Positions 61,369 through 64,000 of a DNA stretch of 64,000 nt are shown here, one piece after another (the first letter of the stretch is position 1; the number at the start of each line of letters is the position of its first letter). A model generated the notes under the pieces. The model was not told the DNA's origin and made no database searches. It saw nothing but the letters and a program-made list of their open reading frames with translations. Source of the stretch: Alexandriicola marinus (GTDB lineage: Bacteria > Pseudomonadota > Alphaproteobacteria > Rhodobacterales > Rhodobacteraceae); the NCBI RefSeq assembly GCF_004000435.1, contig NZ_RBVZ01000011.1, positions 1 through 64,000 on the forward strand. Reading direction: 5' to 3'. The translations under genes and the position numbers were made by a program.

Positions 61369-62559
61369 TCAGTCCGACCCGAACAGGTCGCGGGTAAACA
61401 CCCTGTCCTTCACGTCGATGATGTCCTGCGTCAGCCTGTTGGCGACGATCAGGTCGGCCTCGGCCTTGAAGGCCTCCAGATCGGTGACCACCCGCGACCG
61501 GAAGAACTCAGGCTCCTCCATCGTGGGCTCATAAACGATCACCTCGATCCCCTTGGCCTTGATCCGTTTCATGATCCCCTGAACCGAGCTCTGGCGGAAA
61601 TTGTCGCTTCCGGCCTTCATGACCAGCCGGTAGATGCCCACCACCTTGGGTTTGGCCATCATGATGCGATCGGCGAGGAAATCCTTGCGCGTGCGATTGG
61701 CGTCCACGATCGCGCGGATCAGGTTCTGCGGGACCTGATCGTAATTCGCCAGAAGCTGCTTGGTGTCCTTGGGCAGGCAATAGCCGCCGTATCCGAACGA
61801 GGGGTTGTTGTAATGCGCCCCGATCCGAGGATCGAGGCAGACCCCGTCGATGATCTGACGCGTATCCATCCCGCCGGCCAGGGCATAGCTGTCCAGCTCG
61901 TTGAAGAACGCAACCCGCATCGCGAGGAACGTGTTGGCAAACAGCTTGATCGCCTCGGCCTCGTTGGGATCGGCGAACAGGACGGGCACGTCGTCGATCT
62001 CTGCCCCTTCGATCAACAGATCGGCGAATTGCCGTGCCCGATCCGACCTCTCGCCCACAATGATCCGCGAGGGATGCAGGTTGTCGTGCAGGGCCCGTCC
62101 CTCACGCAGGAATTCCGGGCTGAAGATGATACGGTCGGTTCCGGTGCGCGCGCGCTGCCCCTCGACAAAGCCCACGGGGATCGTGGACTTGATGACGATG
62201 ACGGCCGTCTCGTTGACCGCCAGAACCTGATCGATCACCGTTTCGACCGAGGAGGTGTCGAAGAAATTCGCATCCGGGTCATAATTCGTGGGCGTCGCGA
62301 CGATCACGAAATCCGCGCCGGCATAGGCCTCCTGCGGCGCCGTTGTCGCCCGAAGCCCCAGATCGCGGCTGGACAGGAATTCGGCAAGATCGTCGTCAAC
62401 GATCGGGCACCGACCGGCATTGACCATCGCGACACGCTCTTCTGCCACATCGACCGCGGTCACCGTATGGTTCTGTGCCAGCAGGACGGCGTTCGACAGG
62501 CCGACATATCCCAGCCCAGCCACCGCGATGTTAAGTCGTTCGCCCGAGCGATCAGTCAT
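61369..62559 (-). CDS. ugd: UDP-glucose 6-dehydrogenase
   Basis: A 396-aa nucleotide-sugar dehydrogenase that makes UDP-glucuronate for surface polysaccharides. [16 protein letters not shown] binds [15 protein letters not shown] and [19 protein letters not shown] follow, and the catalytic Cys is in [14 protein letters not shown]. The length and the KDTKQL variant fit the short UDP-glucose type. A GDP-mannose dehydrogenase is a less likely alternative. Confidence 0.9.
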   Translation of the reverse strand: MTDRSGERLNIAVAGLGYVGLSNAVLLAQNHTVTAVDVAEERVAMVNAGRCPIVDDDLAEFLSSRDLGLRATTAPQEAYAGADFVIVATPTNYDPDANFFDTSSVETVIDQVLAVNETAVIVIKSTIPVGFVEGQRARTGTDRIIFSPEFLREGRALHDNLHPSRIIVGERSDRARQFADLLIEGAEIDDVPVLFADPNEAEAIKLFANTFLAMRVAFFNELDSYALAGGMDTRQIIDGVCLDPRIGAHYNNPSFGYGGYCLPKDTKQLLANYDQVPQNLIRAIVDANRTRKDFLADRIMMAKPKVVGIYRLVMKAGSDNFRQSSVQGIMKRIKAKGIEVIVYEPTMEEPEFFRSRVVTDLEAFKAEADLIVANRLTQDIIDVKDRVFTRDLFGSD

Positions 62560-62701
62560 GGTATGTCCTCAGTTCCGTGTCATCCATGCCTGCCGCATGC
62601 GCGACGCGCATCGCATTGCCCGGGTCTAGACTGCGGCGGCTGGCCTCGGACGGAGTAAATGGGTTTTGTGGAAAATCAAACCCCGCTTCGCCATAGGGCG
62701 C

Positions 62702-63481
62702 TCAATCGCCGTCATAGGTCCAGCGATAGGCCGGCGGTGTCGGCCCCTTGTTGCGCCCCCCCTGCTGCATCTGTTCCCAGGCATGGGCGAGGATGCCCAC
62801 CGACCGCGACAGGCCGAAAAACCCGCGCGCCAGCGGCGCGGCGCAGCCCAGTTCGGCATAGATGACCGCCGTTGCACCGTCGATGTTCATCGGGACGGGC
62901 TTGCCCCGCTCCATGGCCAGATGCGCCTCGATCGCGCGGCCGATCCCCGCGAACTCCCCCGAGACGGCGCCCTCTGCCGCGGCCTCGTCGACCAGCGCCA
63001 AAAGGCGCGGGGCGCGGGGGTCGACGGGCTTGTGGAACCTGTGCCCGAAACCCGGCAGGAACCGGCCGTGCGCGGCCCGCCACGCGTCCAGCACCGGCTT
63101 CAGGCCCTGCTCACGCCCCTGCCGCACCGCGTGGTAGAGCGCCACCGCCTGCTCGCCTGCGCCACCGTGGACGTCGCCCAGCATGTTCAGCCCCGTTGCC
63201 ATCGCAGATTGCAGGCCGACACCGCAGGTGGCCGCCATCCGGGCCGCCGCGATCGACGGCGCCTGCGGACCATGATCGACTGCCGCGACAAGCGCCGCCT
63301 CGAACAGGCGCGCCCGCGGGCCGTCAATCTCCTCGCCCGTGACCATGAGCCAGATCATCGGGGCAAATCCGATGGTCCCGATCAGGTCCTCGATTGGATG
63401 TCCACGCAACGCGATCCGCCCCGGCTCCATGTCGATGATCGAGGTGCGCCACCAATCCGCGACATCGTTGCCATCGGTCAT
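62702..63481 (-). CDS. Citryl-CoA lyase / citrate synthase-like protein
   Basis: A 259-aa protein, shorter than citrate synthase (about 430 aa), matching the citryl-CoA lyase subfamily: GFGHRFHKPVDPRAPRL contains the active-site His, with LNMLGDVHGGAGEQAVAL and ARGFFGLSRSVGILAHAWEQ. It would cleave or form citryl-CoA-type substrates. The start overlaps the stop of the CoA-transferase gene upstream (ATGA), so the two form a metabolic unit. Confidence 0.85.
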   Translation of the reverse strand: MTDGNDVADWWRTSIIDMEPGRIALRGHPIEDLIGTIGFAPMIWLMVTGEEIDGPRARLFEAALVAAVDHGPQAPSIAAARMAATCGVGLQSAMATGLNMLGDVHGGAGEQAVALYHAVRQGREQGLKPVLDAWRAAHGRFLPGFGHRFHKPVDPRAPRLLALVDEAAAEGAVSGEFAGIGRAIEAHLAMERGKPVPMNIDGATAVIYAELGCAAPLARGFFGLSRSVGILAHAWEQMQQGGRNKGPTPPAYRWTYDGD

Positions 63482-64000
63482 ACCACGCCCTCCCTGCGCA
63501 AATCGGCGATCTCGGCGGCGTCGAAGCCAAGATCACCCAGGATCGTTTCGGTATCCTGCCCCAGCTCGGGCGGCGGCGCGTCGACCGAGGGCCGCTGCCC
63601 GTCGAGCATCGCACCCATCCGGACCACGTCGATCTCACGCCCCACGCCGGGCACCTCCTCGAACCGGGCGATGAAATCGCGCCCGGTCACCTGCGGATGG
63701 GCAAGGATATCGGGCACGGACATGACGGCCCCGGCAGGCACGCCGATCGCGTTGAGCGCGCGGGCCCAATCCTCGGCCCGGCCCGTGGTCAGCACGGTTT
63801 CCAGCTCGGCCCGCAGGCGCAGCCGGTTCGCCTTGCGATCCTCCCGCGTCGCATAGGCCGGATCTGCCAGTAGATCGTCGCGTCCAAGATGGCGGGCCAG
63901 CGCCACCCATTGGTCATCCTTGTTGGCCGAGATGTTGATCGGCGCATCGGCGCATTGAAACGTCCCCGATGGGGCGGATGTCGGGTTCTCGTTGCCATTG
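63478..64000 (-). CDS. CaiB/BaiF-family CoA-transferase (partial, cut by window end)
   Basis: Only the C-terminal 173 residues are present; the frame stays open to the right edge. ISANKDDQWVALARHLGR, NRLRLRAELETVL, WARALNAIGVPAGAV and PDILAHPQVTGRDF are standard class III CoA-transferase segments. The protein probably passes CoA to a dicarboxylate, whose CoA ester the coupled lyase could use. The catalytic Asp lies outside the window. Confidence 0.85.
   Translation of the reverse strand, partial: NGNENPTSAPSGTFQCADAPINISANKDDQWVALARHLGRDDLLADPAYATREDRKANRLRLRAELETVLTTGRAEDWARALNAIGVPAGAVMSVPDILAHPQVTGRDFIARFEEVPGVGREIDVVRMGAMLDGQRPSVDAPPPELGQDTETILGDLGFDAAEIADLRREGVV

Overview
The window looks like a chromosome segment of a Rhodobacterales (Roseobacter-type) alphaproteobacterium. 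The evidence is GC-rich coding with alphaproteobacterial protein variants, a complete RcGTA-type gene transfer agent cluster, a PDH operon whose E1-beta carries a lipoyl domain, and a PhoX phosphatase.

Positions 1-11343 are the right-hand part of an AT-richer integrated island inserted at the 3' end of a tRNA-Phe gene. From the left edge inward it carries the C-terminal end of an unidentified gene, a BREX-type brxL whose C-terminus is fused to an MIT_C (MITD1-like) domain, and a PIN-domain protein translationally coupled to it. Next comes a stretch of gene debris (2915-3500) and several unrecognised genes. The inner end holds a serine recombinase, a three-gene ribbon-helix-helix cluster, a small HUH rolling-circle-Rep-like protein beside a nested palindrome, a DUF6641 protein and a tyrosine integrase next to the tRNA. 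The left junction and the rest of BREX lie outside the window.

Positions 11490-32651 are ordinary chromosome. They hold a Nu-class-like GST, an alditol-oxidase-like flavoenzyme, phoX with a PHO-box-like site, and the branched-chain amino-acid genes ilvB and ilvH. ilvB is preceded by a leader peptide rich in Ile/Val/Leu and an attenuator. Between ilvB and ilvH, on the other strand, is an FkbM-methyltransferase/glycosyltransferase fusion. Nucleoside hydrolase, GNAT, EamA, DUF3179 and tandem cyclophilin genes follow, then pgk, class I aldolase, ftsB, the pdhABC operon and cysE.

Positions 32747-46965 (minus strand) are a gene transfer agent cluster in the canonical order g1 (small terminase) to g15 (tail-tip megaprotein). 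Genes are tightly packed, often with ATGA overlaps, and all reading frames appear intact.

Positions 47202-64000 are housekeeping genes: mltG, fabF, acpP, fabG and fabD (fatty-acid synthesis), rpsF-rpsR-rplI, a sorbosone-dehydrogenase-like protein, trigger factor, a RimB-RimK fusion ligase, a 3-oxoadipyl-CoA-type thiolase, UDP-glucose dehydrogenase, and a citryl-CoA lyase/CoA-transferase pair cut by the right edge.

The most interesting items are the BrxL-MIT_C fusion with its coupled PIN protein, the small HUH protein with a palindromic candidate origin, the ilv leader/attenuator, the 119-nt terminase overlap in the GTA cluster and the RimB-RimK fusion.
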